Notes: generated from the sequence alone by a model not told the origin. A stretch of DNA of 64,000 bases from Dendrophyllia cribrosa (GCA_024195265.1 JAJLRJ010000010.1:26521676-26585675); one strand, 5' to 3'; numbered from the stretch's first letter, positions 32,230 through 40,726 are shown. Made by a program: numbers and translations.

Positions 32230-32922
32230 TCACACAACGTGACCCATCTTTTCAAGCATGTTCCTCCAGCTTTGTTCGTGCTTCCACATTGATTTTTCTG
32301 GGACTTGCAGCCAGAAGTAATTGACAAGCCGATGTGGACCTTTTATCGCAATCAAGATTTTGTGGGCCACAAAGGGCATGGAGATTCTTTTCGGCAGATA
32401 TTCTTCGATGAATTTGAAAGAATCGTTTGCATGTTGTATTTCATCATTGGACAAGCAGGCGTGGTGTTCACAAATTTTCAGATGTTTGTTGAGATAGCTT
32501 TTGAAGTTGTAGTGTTTGGTGGCCATTCTCTTTTTGGTAATTGTGTAATCACCACCATAGAGCCCGTTGTAATCGAAGGTCACACCATCCAAGGGTTCTA
32601 ATAGACCGCAGTCCTCACAGCAAAGTTCTGATGAAAACATCCTGAGGGTTAATTTGCCTTTGCAGTTTTGGCAAATTTTTGTCCTTTCATTCACAAGGGT
32701 GAAAGGTGAGTGTGGAGGGTATTGTGCCTCGGGAGAAAGATACTCCTTGATGTTATGAAGGCGCTCTGACAGGTTTGAACGTCGTATTTCCTTGGTGTAG
32801 TTTTCGAGTGAGCGCAGGAGGATAAATTTGTATTCTTTATCAAGCTCATCGAGTTTGGTTTTGTATTCGCCTTTAGTGTCCAAGGCTCGAACATCAGCCA
32901 GTTGTTTAGCGAACTTCTCCAT
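32230..32922 (-). CDS. VLTF3-like late transcription factor
   Basis: The 230-residue protein (start chosen at ATG 32922) has a helical N-terminal half. A zinc-ribbon-like cysteine set follows: CQNC near residue 82 and CCEDCG near residue 100. Then comes the conserved block around YGGDYTITKKRMATKHYNFK (about residues 118-137), with SYLNKHL after it. This order matches the poxvirus late transcription factor 3 family found in large DNA viruses, virophages and some Polintons. The frame stays open about 13 codons upstream but only through a non-ATG codon. The chosen ATG has a weak CCAAATTGAA-type early motif before it. A late-gene activator would suit the uniform motif before the virion genes. A second copy of its last codons lies at 24663-24710. 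Confidence 0.65.
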   Translation of the reverse strand: MEKFAKQLADVRALDTKGEYKTKLDELDKEYKFILLRSLENYTKEIRRSNLSERLHNIKEYLSPEAQYPPHSPFTLVNERTKICQNCKGKLTLRMFSSELCCEDCGLLEPLDGVTFDYNGLYGGDYTITKKRMATKHYNFKSYLNKHLKICEHHACLSNDEIQHANDSFKFIEEYLPKRISMPFVAHKILIAIKGPHRLVNYFWLQVPEKSMWKHEQSWRNMLEKMGHVV

Positions 32923-33098
32923 GGTTGTACACAGCCGGGCTATGTATTCAATTTGGCGCAAATGATTTATCCTTTGAAATGTAGAGATTAAAACCTGAAT
33001 TTAATTTCTCAAATCGGATTTGGAGGCTGCGGTGAGAAGACTTATCTTTTTTTGAAACTCTTGTTTGACTTCTTTGCGAAGTTCGTTTTTGAGTTTCT

Positions 33099-33686
33099 CT
33101 AGGTCTGGCGCTTGCGTTTGAGTGCCAACATTTTTTTAGCCTTTACACCATCCCTGATTGCAGCTTTGAGTTCGTGATATTTTTCCACCTCACGAGTGAT
33201 TATGGTGAATTCTGCATCACTGATCCTTTTGTCTTCCAGAGCCTTTGAGACCAGTTCATAGACAGAGTTGCGTTTAGCTAGGGCCAGTGTGTAGATATTC
33301 TCGTGTTTGGTCACTTTTCGCTCCAATCGCTTGTTAGCAGCTGTGAAGCCAACAGAGGATATCCCACAGAGGGTCGCGACGCCGGCGAGTGCTGGACTTG
33401 CAATTATTCCGAATCCAGTCAATGCAGTTGCAAGGGCTCCTGATGACAGCCCGACAGAAAGTGACCCCAGACCAACCGCCGAGTAATGAACCAATGATTG
33501 GGTTCGTTTATATTTCTTTGCGACCTGACGGTAATGCTCGGCTTCGTCAGACAGCTCTTTAAGCAAGTCAGATATCTTTTTGAGCCGGAAGTCTTCTGCA
33601 TTGATTTGAGTGATCCCAAGGTCAGGGTATATCTTTTGTGTATGGCTGTATTCGGGGGCCGATGGAAGCACATTGGCAGAACTCAT
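33099..33686 (-). CDS. Hypothetical Polinton protein with hydrophobic centre (195 aa)
   Basis: Not recognised by name. Residues 1-40 hold a proline/tyrosine stretch (VLPSAPEYSHTQKIYPDLGI). Residues 40-65 are a charged helix. Residues 66-115 are long and hydrophobic with Gly/Ala/Ser (VHYSAVGLGSLSVGLSSGAL onward), enough for one or two membrane segments. The last 80 residues are charged helix ending in basic KKMLALKRKRQT. It could be a virion membrane-active or membrane-associated protein; this is a guess from composition. The motif CATATATATACC lies 7 bp before the ATG. The 3' end of the penton-like gene is 24 bp upstream, so both read leftward in series. Confidence 0.65.
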   Translation of the reverse strand: MSSANVLPSAPEYSHTQKIYPDLGITQINAEDFRLKKISDLLKELSDEAEHYRQVAKKYKRTQSLVHYSAVGLGSLSVGLSSGALATALTGFGIIASPALAGVATLCGISSVGFTAANKRLERKVTKHENIYTLALAKRNSVYELVSKALEDKRISDAEFTIITREVEKYHELKAAIRDGVKAKKMLALKRKRQT

Positions 33687-33693
33687 GACGTGG

Positions 33694-33705
33694 GGTATAT
33701 ATATG
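33694..33705 (-). promoter_or_regulatory. Late-type motif CATATATATACC
   Basis: Minus-strand motif with full match to the consensus, 7 bp before the ATG at 33686. Confidence 0.55.
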
Positions 33706-33710
33706 ATTTT

Positions 33711-34382
33711 TTAATTTATCTCGATTTCAAATTCCAAAGGCTCGCCATTGAAGTTGAAGAGGTTGTCATCTTTATCCCTCACTGACAGTGTGATAGAGTT
33801 AACAAATTCGCCAGACGAAACGTCACGCAAGACGTTCTGTTGTGTTGTCTCGTAATGAACCTTCTCAAAAGCTTTTCCACGAATGTCGAAGCGTGCCAAA
33901 ACTGTCGAAGGCTTTCCATTGAGGAGGTTCTGTTCTTTATCAACGAGATCACAGTGGATGAAGTAAGTGCTTGGTGATGTTAAACGCTTGACGAAGGTTA
34001 TTAGCAACAATACAGGGCGTATGCCAAGCAATTCTGCCAGATTATTGCTTAACTTCATACTGCCGTTGTTATTATGAATGATCATGGCACCATATGGCCT
34101 GTTTGTTTCAATTGTTAGATTTAAACTTCTGTCGTGGTCTTTTAGGCTTTCAAAGTCTTTTGTTAAACTCTCAATAGTGTAATGGCCTTGAAGTAAGGTC
34201 ACGTCACGTGATGAACCATTAGGTGGAGGGTTTGCTGGTGAAATCTTTGCTTCTTCTTTCAAGTTGAACCACGAGTTAAAAATTGAGCAAGAAACAAGAC
34301 GGACATAACTCGGTTTCGGCAGTGGGTGGTCGAAATAAATCGTGTGAGGATTCGAATGTGTGACGATTGTTAACACAACCAT
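33711..34382 (-). CDS. Probable minor capsid (penton, single jelly-roll) protein
   Basis: 223 residues from the ATG at 34382. The motif TATATACACC sits just upstream; an earlier in-frame codon would give a low-complexity head. Beta-rich throughout. Early residues read HPLPKPSYVRLVSCSIFNSW, then a loop with GHYTIESLTKDFE. The C-terminal half has STYFIHCDLVDKEQNLLNGK, STVLARFDIRGKAFEKV, then FVNSITLSVRDKDDNLFNFN and a PLEFEIEIN end. From memory this matches the conserved small capsid protein of cnidarian Polintons, predicted as a single jelly-roll penton. Divergent from the gene at 34430 with 47 bp between starts. The role is by family recall; no homology search was run. Confidence 0.6.
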   Translation of the reverse strand: MVVLTIVTHSNPHTIYFDHPLPKPSYVRLVSCSIFNSWFNLKEEAKISPANPPPNGSSRDVTLLQGHYTIESLTKDFESLKDHDRSLNLTIETNRPYGAMIIHNNNGSMKLSNNLAELLGIRPVLLLITFVKRLTSPSTYFIHCDLVDKEQNLLNGKPSTVLARFDIRGKAFEKVHYETTQQNVLRDVSSGEFVNSITLSVRDKDDNLFNFNGEPLEFEIEIN

Positions 34383-34385
34383 GAT

Positions 34386-34425
34386 GGTGTATATATAAGG
34401 ACATTTTATAATTATAATTATATAC
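34386..34425. promoter_or_regulatory. Divergent late-type motifs
   Basis: Within a 47-bp divergent gap lie CCTTATATATACACC (minus strand, 34386-34400) for the penton-like gene and TTATATAC (plus strand, 34418-34425) for the gene at 34430. Confidence 0.5.
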
Positions 34426-34429
34426 AATC

Positions 34430-34984
34430 ATGTTTGGCAGACGGCCTGGTGGATTCAATCCTAATTCAAATCTTGGTATAAACATCGGCGGCCACAATTA
34501 CGGACCCCCACCCCCCTTTTATTCGCCTCCAAATGCCTATACCCATGTGGCGCCGAAGCCACCACACATAGATCCTGAAATTGCTTGGTTGAGTTCGCCG
34601 GAGGCAGCAAAGCTCTCTGCCGCGGCCAAGGCCAAGGCGATCTCAGACTTCAAAAAGCGTTTCCCGCGCGCCGATATGTCACGCTTTGAAGTACAAGTAG
34701 AGTTTGGTGACGACCACAAAACCGCCAAAGGGGAAGTGCTTTACAAAAAGGCCCCCGGTTCATGGGGACTTATCACAGAAATGTCCCACAAAGATTGGAC
34801 TGGCGCCGAAAGAGATGCTCTTGGCCTTCATTATGACGGAGGTTTCCCTTATCAGCTATCGTTGGGGCAGCCAGAAAAGTCAATCCCAGCTGTTGCTTTC
34901 GACACCGCAATTGACAAAGACATGATGATTGGCGCAATCTTAAATGACAAAGAGCAAAAGATTTACGTCACGCCAACTGATTAA
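34430..34984 (+). CDS. Hypothetical Polinton protein with Pro-rich N-terminus (184 aa)
   Basis: Not recognised. Residues 1-40 are Gly/Asn/Pro-rich (HNYGPPPPFYSPPNAY), then an Ala-rich helix (SSPEAAKLSAAAKAKAISDF) and a mixed alpha/beta C-terminal half with GSWGLITEMSHKDWTGAERD. There is no membrane segment or signal peptide. It sits between the penton-like gene and a membrane-anchored protein, all near capsid genes, so a virion role is likely but unproven. A TTATATAC motif ends 5 bp before the ATG. Confidence 0.6.
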   Translation: MFGRRPGGFNPNSNLGINIGGHNYGPPPPFYSPPNAYTHVAPKPPHIDPEIAWLSSPEAAKLSAAAKAKAISDFKKRFPRADMSRFEVQVEFGDDHKTAKGEVLYKKAPGSWGLITEMSHKDWTGAERDALGLHYDGGFPYQLSLGQPEKSIPAVAFDTAIDKDMMIGAILNDKEQKIYVTPTD

Positions 34985-35245
34985 TTCACAACAAAATACA
35001 GAAACATATTCAGGGACACACAGATATCCTTCTCAACCGCTAAATATGGCCGAAAGTGGATGGGTGGCCCGCATATGAGCTTTTGGCCGCAACAACTCTC
35101 TTTCGCGCTGTGGTGTGCAACAACCGGCTGTGGGATCTCACGCGACATTCTCTTTGATAAGAACTCCAGTCTATCCCTAACCCCCCAGCTCCGGTCGTTT
35201 TACCGGTTTCACGTTTATTTCACAACAAGGCGAATACTCTACCAG
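34985..35245. other. Polinton intergenic region
   Basis: No gene. The frame of the next gene stays open back to about 35060, but only from a GTG codon. The late-type motif seen elsewhere is absent here. Confidence 0.4.
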
Positions 35246-36256
35246 ATGGGTGGGGAACAAAGCGTGAGTGCTTTGCCAGACGACCCCCCATTCTCCCAGA
35301 AAGACAACAAGTACAACATCGACGCGTACAAGAAGCTTTGCATCGAGTTCGGTATCGATCCCAGTTCTGACTTCCGTTACACATACGGCAAGAACCACGG
35401 TCTACGGAATGTCTACATTTGGATAACTGGAGAGGGCCCCAGCTCTACCGATTACACTTATCCAGACTCTGATCTAGCTCTATTCGATGATGAGCGCGTC
35501 ACTGACAGAAAAGACTCCAATTACAAAGCCAATGGAATAACTTTTGTCCGCAACGATCAAGGGGCGGACACCCAGTTCGAGCATTTTGTGCCAAATTATG
35601 CACAAGGGCTAACACAACCAGGGCTCGCGCGTATGAACCAATCAATCGAGGCCTTTGTGTACTGCATTCTTGGTTCACAAGCCAAAACCCGCAGCAGCAT
35701 CATTGGAAGAGGAGGCCGGGCGTTCGAAACGCAGAGAGTCTTCTTGGTCCATCTAGAGGAGGCCATAATCCTGAACGACATCGCAAGAAGCGTGCAGCGT
35801 TACCAGCTTGCCATCCAAGCAACGAAAGTGCGCTTAGACTTTGCGACAGCACCCGGAAGCTGGCTCATGCCCTCGCGTATGATTATCAACACAGAGAGCG
35901 TGATAGGGTATAACAACAATCTGCAGGGGGCAACGCAAGGGATGAAGCTGGGCGTGAACAGTGGTGTTAATCTGGGCACAAAAAAAGCCTCCCTTCGCCA
36001 CATGGACGGTGGCCCGACAAAGATTAATCCACCAAACAGCCACCCATCAAACCCGATACATAAACAGGCCACACAGGCACAGGGCATTGCGCCCAAACCA
36101 AGGACCACACCACAACCAGCCCCAACCCCCACACCCACACCACAACCAGCACCAACCCCCGCACCCGAACCACAGCCCGACCCGCATCACGTCTCCAAGG
36201 CAGTCGTTGCTGTTGGCGCGGTTGCTTTGGCAGGGCTTTTCGTTTGGGCCAGATAA
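35246..36256 (+). CDS. Membrane-anchored, possibly N-myristoylated virion protein (336 aa)
   Basis: I chose ATG 35246 because the protein then starts MGGEQSVS, which fits an N-myristoylation signal (Gly2, Ser at position 6). The N-terminal ~230 residues look globular and mixed alpha/beta (KYNIDAYKKLCIEFGIDPSS, GLRNVYIWITGEGPSS). Residues about 280-312 are a Pro/Thr/Gln repeat (TPQPAPTPTPTPQPAPTPAP). A C-terminal hydrophobic helix (KAVVAVGAVALAGLFVWAR) ends the protein. The layout suggests a surface or core protein tethered to a membrane at both ends. The fold is not identified. The gene converges on the coiled-coil gene with 6 bp between stops. Confidence 0.6.
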   Translation: MGGEQSVSALPDDPPFSQKDNKYNIDAYKKLCIEFGIDPSSDFRYTYGKNHGLRNVYIWITGEGPSSTDYTYPDSDLALFDDERVTDRKDSNYKANGITFVRNDQGADTQFEHFVPNYAQGLTQPGLARMNQSIEAFVYCILGSQAKTRSSIIGRGGRAFETQRVFLVHLEEAIILNDIARSVQRYQLAIQATKVRLDFATAPGSWLMPSRMIINTESVIGYNNNLQGATQGMKLGVNSGVNLGTKKASLRHMDGGPTKINPPNSHPSNPIHKQATQAQGIAPKPRTTPQPAPTPTPTPQPAPTPAPEPQPDPHHVSKAVVAVGAVALAGLFVWAR

Positions 36257-36262
36257 GTGTGT

Positions 36263-37711
36263 TCAAGACTTCGAACGCTTGGTGATCCTTTCAACAAGGA
36301 AGGTCACCACGGCAAGGATGAGCAGCCAGACGTGTTCGCCCAGAAAGGAGATGACCGACCCAGCCGCTTTGAAGATGAAGCTCACAATTGAGCCAATGAG
36401 GCCAGGCAGTGCGCTGGCTGCCTTTTTGCCAAGCTCTTTAAGCCCATTACCAATAGCCTTGGTGGCCTTTGCCAGGCCGTTCAAGGTGGCGAGTACAACA
36501 GCGCTGATGGTGATGCCAGCTGCCAGAACAATCGCTTGCAGGGTCCACCCGTATTTCTTGAAGATTTCTCTGACCCTCTCTCTCAAAGACATGCTCCTTT
36601 CCCGCAACTCAATTTCTGTATTGAGCCTTGCCAGCTCTTCTTCACGTTCAGCAATCCGGTCTTCAGCAGCTGCTCTTTCAGAGGGGGAAGTGTCCTCAGC
36701 CTCTATCACGCGCTTGTCCTCCTCGTTCTGCCGTTCAAGCTCTTCTTTGTTCTGTTTCAGTTCGTCCAGTGGTTTTATAGCGTCCTTTTTTGCTCTAAGT
36801 TCCTCTAAGCGTCCTTCTAAGCCCCTTCTGTCAAGCATGGTTTTGTCGATTTCTTTTCGTAGTTTGTCTGCTTGTTTGGCAGCTTTTTGTGCCTTTTCCA
36901 GTTCTTTTCGTTTAGCTTGATGTTCAGCTTCAAGAGCTCCCTTTTCATTTTTCAGTCTTTGTATTGCCTCCTTATCCAGTGGCCCATGTGCATCTTCCAT
37001 CTCTTGAATCTGGTCATCAACCTCTTTGGTTCTATTTCTGATTGCATCCATGTCGAGGCGAATTTTTTGTGTACCAGCAGCAGCTGTTTGTGCTTCTTGT
37101 TGTTGTTTTTGTTTTGCTTCCAGTTCTTTTTGTTTTGCTTCAAATGCAGCATTTGTCTCATTGAACTCTTCAGTCAAAGACTTTCCGAGAGCTCCTTTGA
37201 TCTCTTTGGGTAGAGAAGCGTTTAGAGTCTTTTCGAAAGCCCCACGGCTTTTTGTGTAAAGAGGGTACCATTTGTCTCTTGTATGATATTTTACCTCGAT
37301 GATGGCTCCACCTGATTTTGGTTTCGCCTCGTACCGAAAATCAAGTTGATTTCTGTCTGCTTGGGTAAACTCTTCCTTAACCTCGGAAAAGGCCATGTCA
37401 TCAGCTGTTATCACTCGCCGGCCGCCAGTAGCCCCTGTAATGAAAGAGGTTTCTTCAGTGTGGGAGCCTTGTTGTTCTGGGGGGAGTCTTGTTTTCATAG
37501 CCGTTTGTTCACCAGCCGGGGTGGAAGCAGCGCCTGGTTTAAAGGGTTGCGTGGTGTTGGGGTCGGGTTGAGTCCATCGGTGGGCTTCTTCCTGTTCTTC
37601 TTCTGTCATTTGATTCCACATGGTATCGACATCGTCATCGCCATCGTCATTCCCTGTGCCTTTTGGGAAGAGAGGGGTTTTCTCAGTTGCATCAGTTGGA
37701 TCGACTTCCAT
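36263..37711 (-). CDS. Long coiled-coil protein with C-terminal membrane segments (482 aa)
   Basis: The acidic N-terminus (DDGDDDVDTMWNQMTEEEQE) is followed by a globular part to about residue 170. Residues 180-390 are a charged coiled coil rich in Glu/Lys/Gln, then a hydrophobic C-terminal region. That region has AIVLAAGITISAVVLATLNG, an Ala/Gly-rich amphipathic part (ELGKKAASALPGLIGSIVSF) and HVWLLILAVVTFLVERITKR. This architecture recalls conserved uncharacterised cnidarian Polinton proteins. A structural or membrane-spanning virion role is likely, but no enzymatic motif is visible. Only 11 bp separate its ATG from the plus-strand ATG at 37723. The motif ATTTATATATC abuts the start. Confidence 0.65.
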   Translation of the reverse strand: MEVDPTDATEKTPLFPKGTGNDDGDDDVDTMWNQMTEEEQEEAHRWTQPDPNTTQPFKPGAASTPAGEQTAMKTRLPPEQQGSHTEETSFITGATGGRRVITADDMAFSEVKEEFTQADRNQLDFRYEAKPKSGGAIIEVKYHTRDKWYPLYTKSRGAFEKTLNASLPKEIKGALGKSLTEEFNETNAAFEAKQKELEAKQKQQQEAQTAAAGTQKIRLDMDAIRNRTKEVDDQIQEMEDAHGPLDKEAIQRLKNEKGALEAEHQAKRKELEKAQKAAKQADKLRKEIDKTMLDRRGLEGRLEELRAKKDAIKPLDELKQNKEELERQNEEDKRVIEAEDTSPSERAAAEDRIAEREEELARLNTEIELRERSMSLRERVREIFKKYGWTLQAIVLAAGITISAVVLATLNGLAKATKAIGNGLKELGKKAASALPGLIGSIVSFIFKAAGSVISFLGEHVWLLILAVVTFLVERITKRSKS

Positions 37712-37749
37712 GATATATAAATATGAATTTTAAAAACACAAATATACCC
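37712..37749. promoter_or_regulatory. Shared start region of the coiled-coil and major capsid genes
   Basis: ATTTATATATC (minus strand, 37712-37722) touches the start of the leftward gene. AAATATACCC (37740-37749) touches the ATG at 37750 of the capsid gene. The second box favours 37750 over 37723 as the capsid start. Confidence 0.5.
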
Positions 37750-38988
37750 ATGGCTGTGCAGCCGAACCAACTCCCATCACACAGTGAAAAGACACTGGGC
37801 GCCATGAAGGCAGAGCGAACCGTCAAGCGCATCACATTCAACCCAACTGCGGCCAACCCCGGCGAGACACTTTATGTCTCGGTGCCCAAGCTTGGCGAGC
37901 ACGATGTTATTGTGTCCGGCTCGCTGGCCCTGGTATTCAACATCAGCCTAGCCGGGGGCCATGCAAACAACTTTCTCGTGCAAAATGTTTCTCGTGCCCT
38001 GGTGGACAGGCTCGTTGTGAAGTTTGCAGCCACCACTGTCCAGGACACGGTTGGGTACGACATCTACAAGATCTTCGAAGATCTCTTCAGATCAACCGAT
38101 GAGCGGGACAACATGCTTATGGATGGCATCCAGAGTGCGGATTTGTGCAAGATCCGCTCTGGTGCTGGCGACAAAAAGAGCTCAGGTGTGGATGCAGAGA
38201 AGAAGCTTGAGACAATATACAAGAATAAGTATCACATCAAGCTGGATCACCAAATCTTAACTGACCACGGTGTTATATATCCTCAAGCCCTGTATAACGA
38301 TCTGGTCTTCGAACTAACCCTCGCCCCCGCAAACCAAGTTGTCCGAGGCTCAGACACAACCAAGCTCGTGTACAAGTTGGAAAACATCCAGCTGGAGTAT
38401 GAGACGATCAGAAGTAAGGAGCTGGCCGACGAAGCAACAAGCACTTACACTAGTGGCAAGGGGTTCGTAATGCGAGATCGGGTGCATCCATTCTCAAAAA
38501 GTGGTGACACTCGGTTGAATCTTCGGGTTAACCCACAGCGCCGGTCTCTCAAGGGAATCCTCTTGCTGTTCATCAACCCCTACACAGCTGGTGCCCGGGA
38601 CTCTGAGAACTATTTCAATCCCGACATCACCAAAGTGAAGGTCACAGTCAACTGTGTTCCAAACAGGCTTTACAATGAGGGCATCAGTGGTACAGACATG
38701 TGGAGAGAGATAACCCGGCATTTTACCCCACACACGGACGGCAGGCCTAACATGAACTTGACCAAATATCTCACAGGCAACAAGTTTGGCCTCTGGATCG
38801 ACCTGCGGACCATGGCTGACACATCCCTGCACGGCGGCGGCCAACGGCTCGTCAACACACAAGATGGCGTGCAACTCGAGATCGAACGAAACGGTACAGG
38901 GTCGGGGAACGCACTCTGCCACATCTTCACCCTCTCAGACGCACAGATGAGTATCATGGACAGACAGCTGGAATCTGTACAGTACTAA
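37750..38988 (+). CDS. Double-jelly-roll major capsid protein
   Basis: 412 residues from ATG 37750; an in-frame ATG at 37723 adds nine residues but lacks the motif. Beta-rich. Recognisable stretches are GSLALVFNISLAGGHANNFL, VQNVSRALVDRLVVKFAATT, QDTVGYDIYKIFEDLF, the central KYHIKLDHQILTDHGVIYPQ with ALYNDLVFELTLAP, and late RSLKGILLLFINPYTAGARD. From memory these mark the Polinton major capsid protein of the cnidarian type, a double jelly-roll protein forming pseudo-hexameric capsomers. Length fits the family. The packaging ATPase follows directly. No stops or frameshifts seen, so the capsid gene is intact while the integration and replication genes are broken. Confidence 0.85.
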   Translation: MAVQPNQLPSHSEKTLGAMKAERTVKRITFNPTAANPGETLYVSVPKLGEHDVIVSGSLALVFNISLAGGHANNFLVQNVSRALVDRLVVKFAATTVQDTVGYDIYKIFEDLFRSTDERDNMLMDGIQSADLCKIRSGAGDKKSSGVDAEKKLETIYKNKYHIKLDHQILTDHGVIYPQALYNDLVFELTLAPANQVVRGSDTTKLVYKLENIQLEYETIRSKELADEATSTYTSGKGFVMRDRVHPFSKSGDTRLNLRVNPQRRSLKGILLLFINPYTAGARDSENYFNPDITKVKVTVNCVPNRLYNEGISGTDMWREITRHFTPHTDGRPNMNLTKYLTGNKFGLWIDLRTMADTSLHGGGQRLVNTQDGVQLEIERNGTGSGNALCHIFTLSDAQMSIMDRQLESVQY

Positions 38989-39004
38989 GTAAACGCAACA
39001 CGCT

Positions 39005-39014
39005 CATATATACC
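39005..39014 (+). promoter_or_regulatory. Late-type motif CATATATACC
   Basis: Ends 8 bp before ATG 39023, the start of the small frame overlapping the ATPase. The ATPase has no box of its own. Confidence 0.5.
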
Positions 39015-39022
39015 ATCAGACC

Positions 39023-39229
39023 ATGACCACAAAACAACAAACCACAAACAAGATCAACTTCTATGCTAAGCCGGCTCCCCTGCCATCCACCAGACCATTA
39101 TCACACAATGAAATACAAAGACTTCTGGCAAAGGCCCCCTCCCCGCCAGTTTGCAAACCAACTAATATAGGTGTTGGGTATGGATCCAAGAAAGCTGCCA
39201 TTCAATGCACTAATCGTGGGCCCCACTAA
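39023..39229 (+). CDS. Small protein overlapping the ATPase start (68 aa)
   Basis: Starts just after the late-type motif, so it would be the first frame on this transcript. It is Pro/Lys-rich (NFYAKPAPLPSTRPLSHNEI) with no domain. It overlaps the first 50 bases of the ATPase in a different frame. It may be a real small protein, a regulatory upstream frame, or the detached N-terminus of the ATPase reached by a +1 frameshift. A TAG at 39168-39170 closes the ATPase frame upstream, which argues against a simple longer ATPase. Confidence 0.45.
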   Translation: MTTKQQTTNKINFYAKPAPLPSTRPLSHNEIQRLLAKAPSPPVCKPTNIGVGYGSKKAAIQCTNRGPH

Positions 39230-39779
39230 CTCTGGCAAGACACAGTATCTTCTCTCCCAACTGCGAGGCCCCTTTAGGGGTTGTTTGGATTACATCGTTT
39301 TATTCTGCCCCACATTTGTTAAGAACAAGACATACAATGGCTTCGTGGATCGCGATCCACACATCTTCGTCATCGTCTGCCAGCAGCATGAAATCGAAGA
39401 CTGGTTGAGGGTGGCGAGCTTCTTTTTCACATCCACCAACACTTTATTCATTCTCGATGACTGCGCCGCCTCCAAAGATGTCAAAGGTCGAACGGGCCAG
39501 CTGGTTAATCTGGGGTTCAGCGCAAGGCATGACGGCATATCCGTGTGGGTCTTGACCCAGCAGATCACCAGCATTGCAAAGCCATATCGTGATAACATTG
39601 CAGCGATCGTGCTCTTTTACACGCCCTCCAGCAAGACAACCAAAGCCATATTCGAAGATTATGCCGGCGAGCTCTCCCACGAGGAGTACAAAGAGTTTAT
39701 CGCAAGGCTCAAAGCCCGCAAGTTCTCCCACCTGGTTTTCTCTCTTAGGCACCCGTATGGAATTGAGTACAAGATTTAA
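39180..39779 (+). CDS. A32/FtsK-HerA-type genome packaging ATPase
   Basis: 199 residues from ATG 39180, the first ATG after the in-frame TAG at 39168. Walker A is GPTNSGKT (residues 14-21). Walker B is LFILDDCA (about 89-96), followed by SVWVLTQQ, a sensor-like motif typical of this family. The length and the PFNALIVGPTNSGKTQY start match Polinton packaging ATPases as I recall them. It pumps the genome into the capsid, so pairing with the adjacent capsid gene is expected. The next gene starts 15 bp after its stop. No lesions seen. Confidence 0.88.
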   Translation: MDPRKLPFNALIVGPTNSGKTQYLLSQLRGPFRGCLDYIVLFCPTFVKNKTYNGFVDRDPHIFVIVCQQHEIEDWLRVASFFFTSTNTLFILDDCAASKDVKGRTGQLVNLGFSARHDGISVWVLTQQITSIAKPYRDNIAAIVLFYTPSSKTTKAIFEDYAGELSHEEYKEFIARLKARKFSHLVFSLRHPYGIEYKI

Positions 39780-39784
39780 ACACA

Positions 39785-39794
39785 CATATATACC
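39785..39794 (+). promoter_or_regulatory. Late-type motif CATATATACC touching the ATG
   Basis: The motif ends at the base directly before ATG 39795. No room is left for a leader if it acted as an ordinary TATA box. Confidence 0.55.
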
Positions 39795-40034
39795 ATGAAT
39801 GCGCCAACCAGTCTTCACAAACTGTGTGTGCTTTCACAGCTTTTGGATGAATTGCACAAACACACCATTGAGGCGCAAAACAAAATGATCAAAGCCGCTG
39901 GTGAGGAAGATCTGCGTCTCATGCTTCTTAACAGATATCCCTTGCGGTTGACTTCTATGCCAGACACCATGGCGGGGGTGGTAAGAGAGCTTGAAACCCT
40001 TTTGCCAGACATCAAGAGAATTATTGAAAAATAA
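39795..40034 (+). CDS. Small helical hypothetical protein (79 aa)
   Basis: Predicted all-helical (VLSQLLDELHKHTIEAQNKM, REL ETLLPDIKRIIEK at the end). No cysteines, no membrane segment. Not recognised. It has its own late-type motif, and AATAAA overlaps its stop codon (40030-40035), so it looks like a self-contained unit among virion genes. Confidence 0.55.
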   Translation: MNAPTSLHKLCVLSQLLDELHKHTIEAQNKMIKAAGEEDLRLMLLNRYPLRLTSMPDTMAGVVRELETLLPDIKRIIEK

Positions 40035-40041
40035 AAAAACA

Positions 40042-40053
40042 CATATGTATACC
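40042..40053 (+). promoter_or_regulatory. Late-type motif CATATGTATACC
   Basis: Lies 5 bp before ATG 40059, directly after the AATAAA and stop of the previous gene. Confidence 0.55.
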
Positions 40054-40058
40054 CCCTG

Positions 40059-40679
40059 ATGGCTGAAGCTGCTGAAGACCAGGTCGTTTTTGACGAAGTA
40101 ATGCAGATGCTGGAGGCCACCCCTGGTGCCGCACCTCCCACAGGGTTAGTTGGTGACAATGACATTCCTGCCAAACGTGAGAAGCTGGCAATCCTTGTTT
40201 CAACTGGCAAGGCTAAAGAAGCCATCGGCGTGCAGCTCACACATGATCATGTCAAGCGGTTGTCAGACAAGGACGTTGACAAGTACTGCAAACGGTACGA
40301 GGCCTACGTTGGCAACAAGACGACCGAATCCCTAGTTGATTCTGGCATCATGCTAATATCCAAAGGCGTTGGCATGGTGGTCCCGGTTGATGATGTGGCG
40401 GAATTGCAGAAAGAACTCAAGAACGACTACATCATCAACCAGGAGCTGTCAAATCTTGCTGGAGCTATTGCCGTGCGATGCGGACGATGGCTGGCGATTG
40501 CCAATGCTGCTCTCATCACAACAAAACACATCAAGTTTGAACGAGAGCCTGATCACAAGACTGACTTGATAGAATTGGAACCACCAGCCACACATCCAAC
40601 CAGGGACAGTGAAGGCTATCCACTTGAGGGACTTGATGAAGTTGGGTTGGGACCTGGGGTGACCTCGCAGCAACCTTGA
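40059..40679 (+). CDS. Hypothetical Polinton protein (206 aa)
   Basis: Not recognised by name. Residues 1-45 are acidic and Pro-containing. Residues 46-130 are mixed helical (REKLAILVSTGKAKEAIGVQ, KRLSDKDVDKYCKRYEAYVG). Residues 95-110 hold a glycine-rich hydrophobic patch (SGIMLISKGVGMVVPVDDVA). The tail is Pro/Glu-rich. There is no signal peptide or catalytic motif. It lies between the ATPase and the small membrane proteins and probably belongs to the late/virion set. AATAAA occurs downstream at 40716-40721. Confidence 0.6.
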   Translation: MAEAAEDQVVFDEVMQMLEATPGAAPPTGLVGDNDIPAKREKLAILVSTGKAKEAIGVQLTHDHVKRLSDKDVDKYCKRYEAYVGNKTTESLVDSGIMLISKGVGMVVPVDDVAELQKELKNDYIINQELSNLAGAIAVRCGRWLAIANAALITTKHIKFEREPDHKTDLIELEPPATHPTRDSEGYPLEGLDEVGLGPGVTSQQP

Positions 40680-40726
40680 AGAAACCTGGCAGCAACCTGG
40701 CACATCTTGTAAAAAAATAAAATTCA

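Noticed and set aside
35961..36920. 319-codon plus-strand frame opposite the coiled-coil gene
   Set aside because: It is the antisense of the coiled-coil gene. The Ser/Phe-rich peptide is the usual shadow of Glu/Lys-rich codons.
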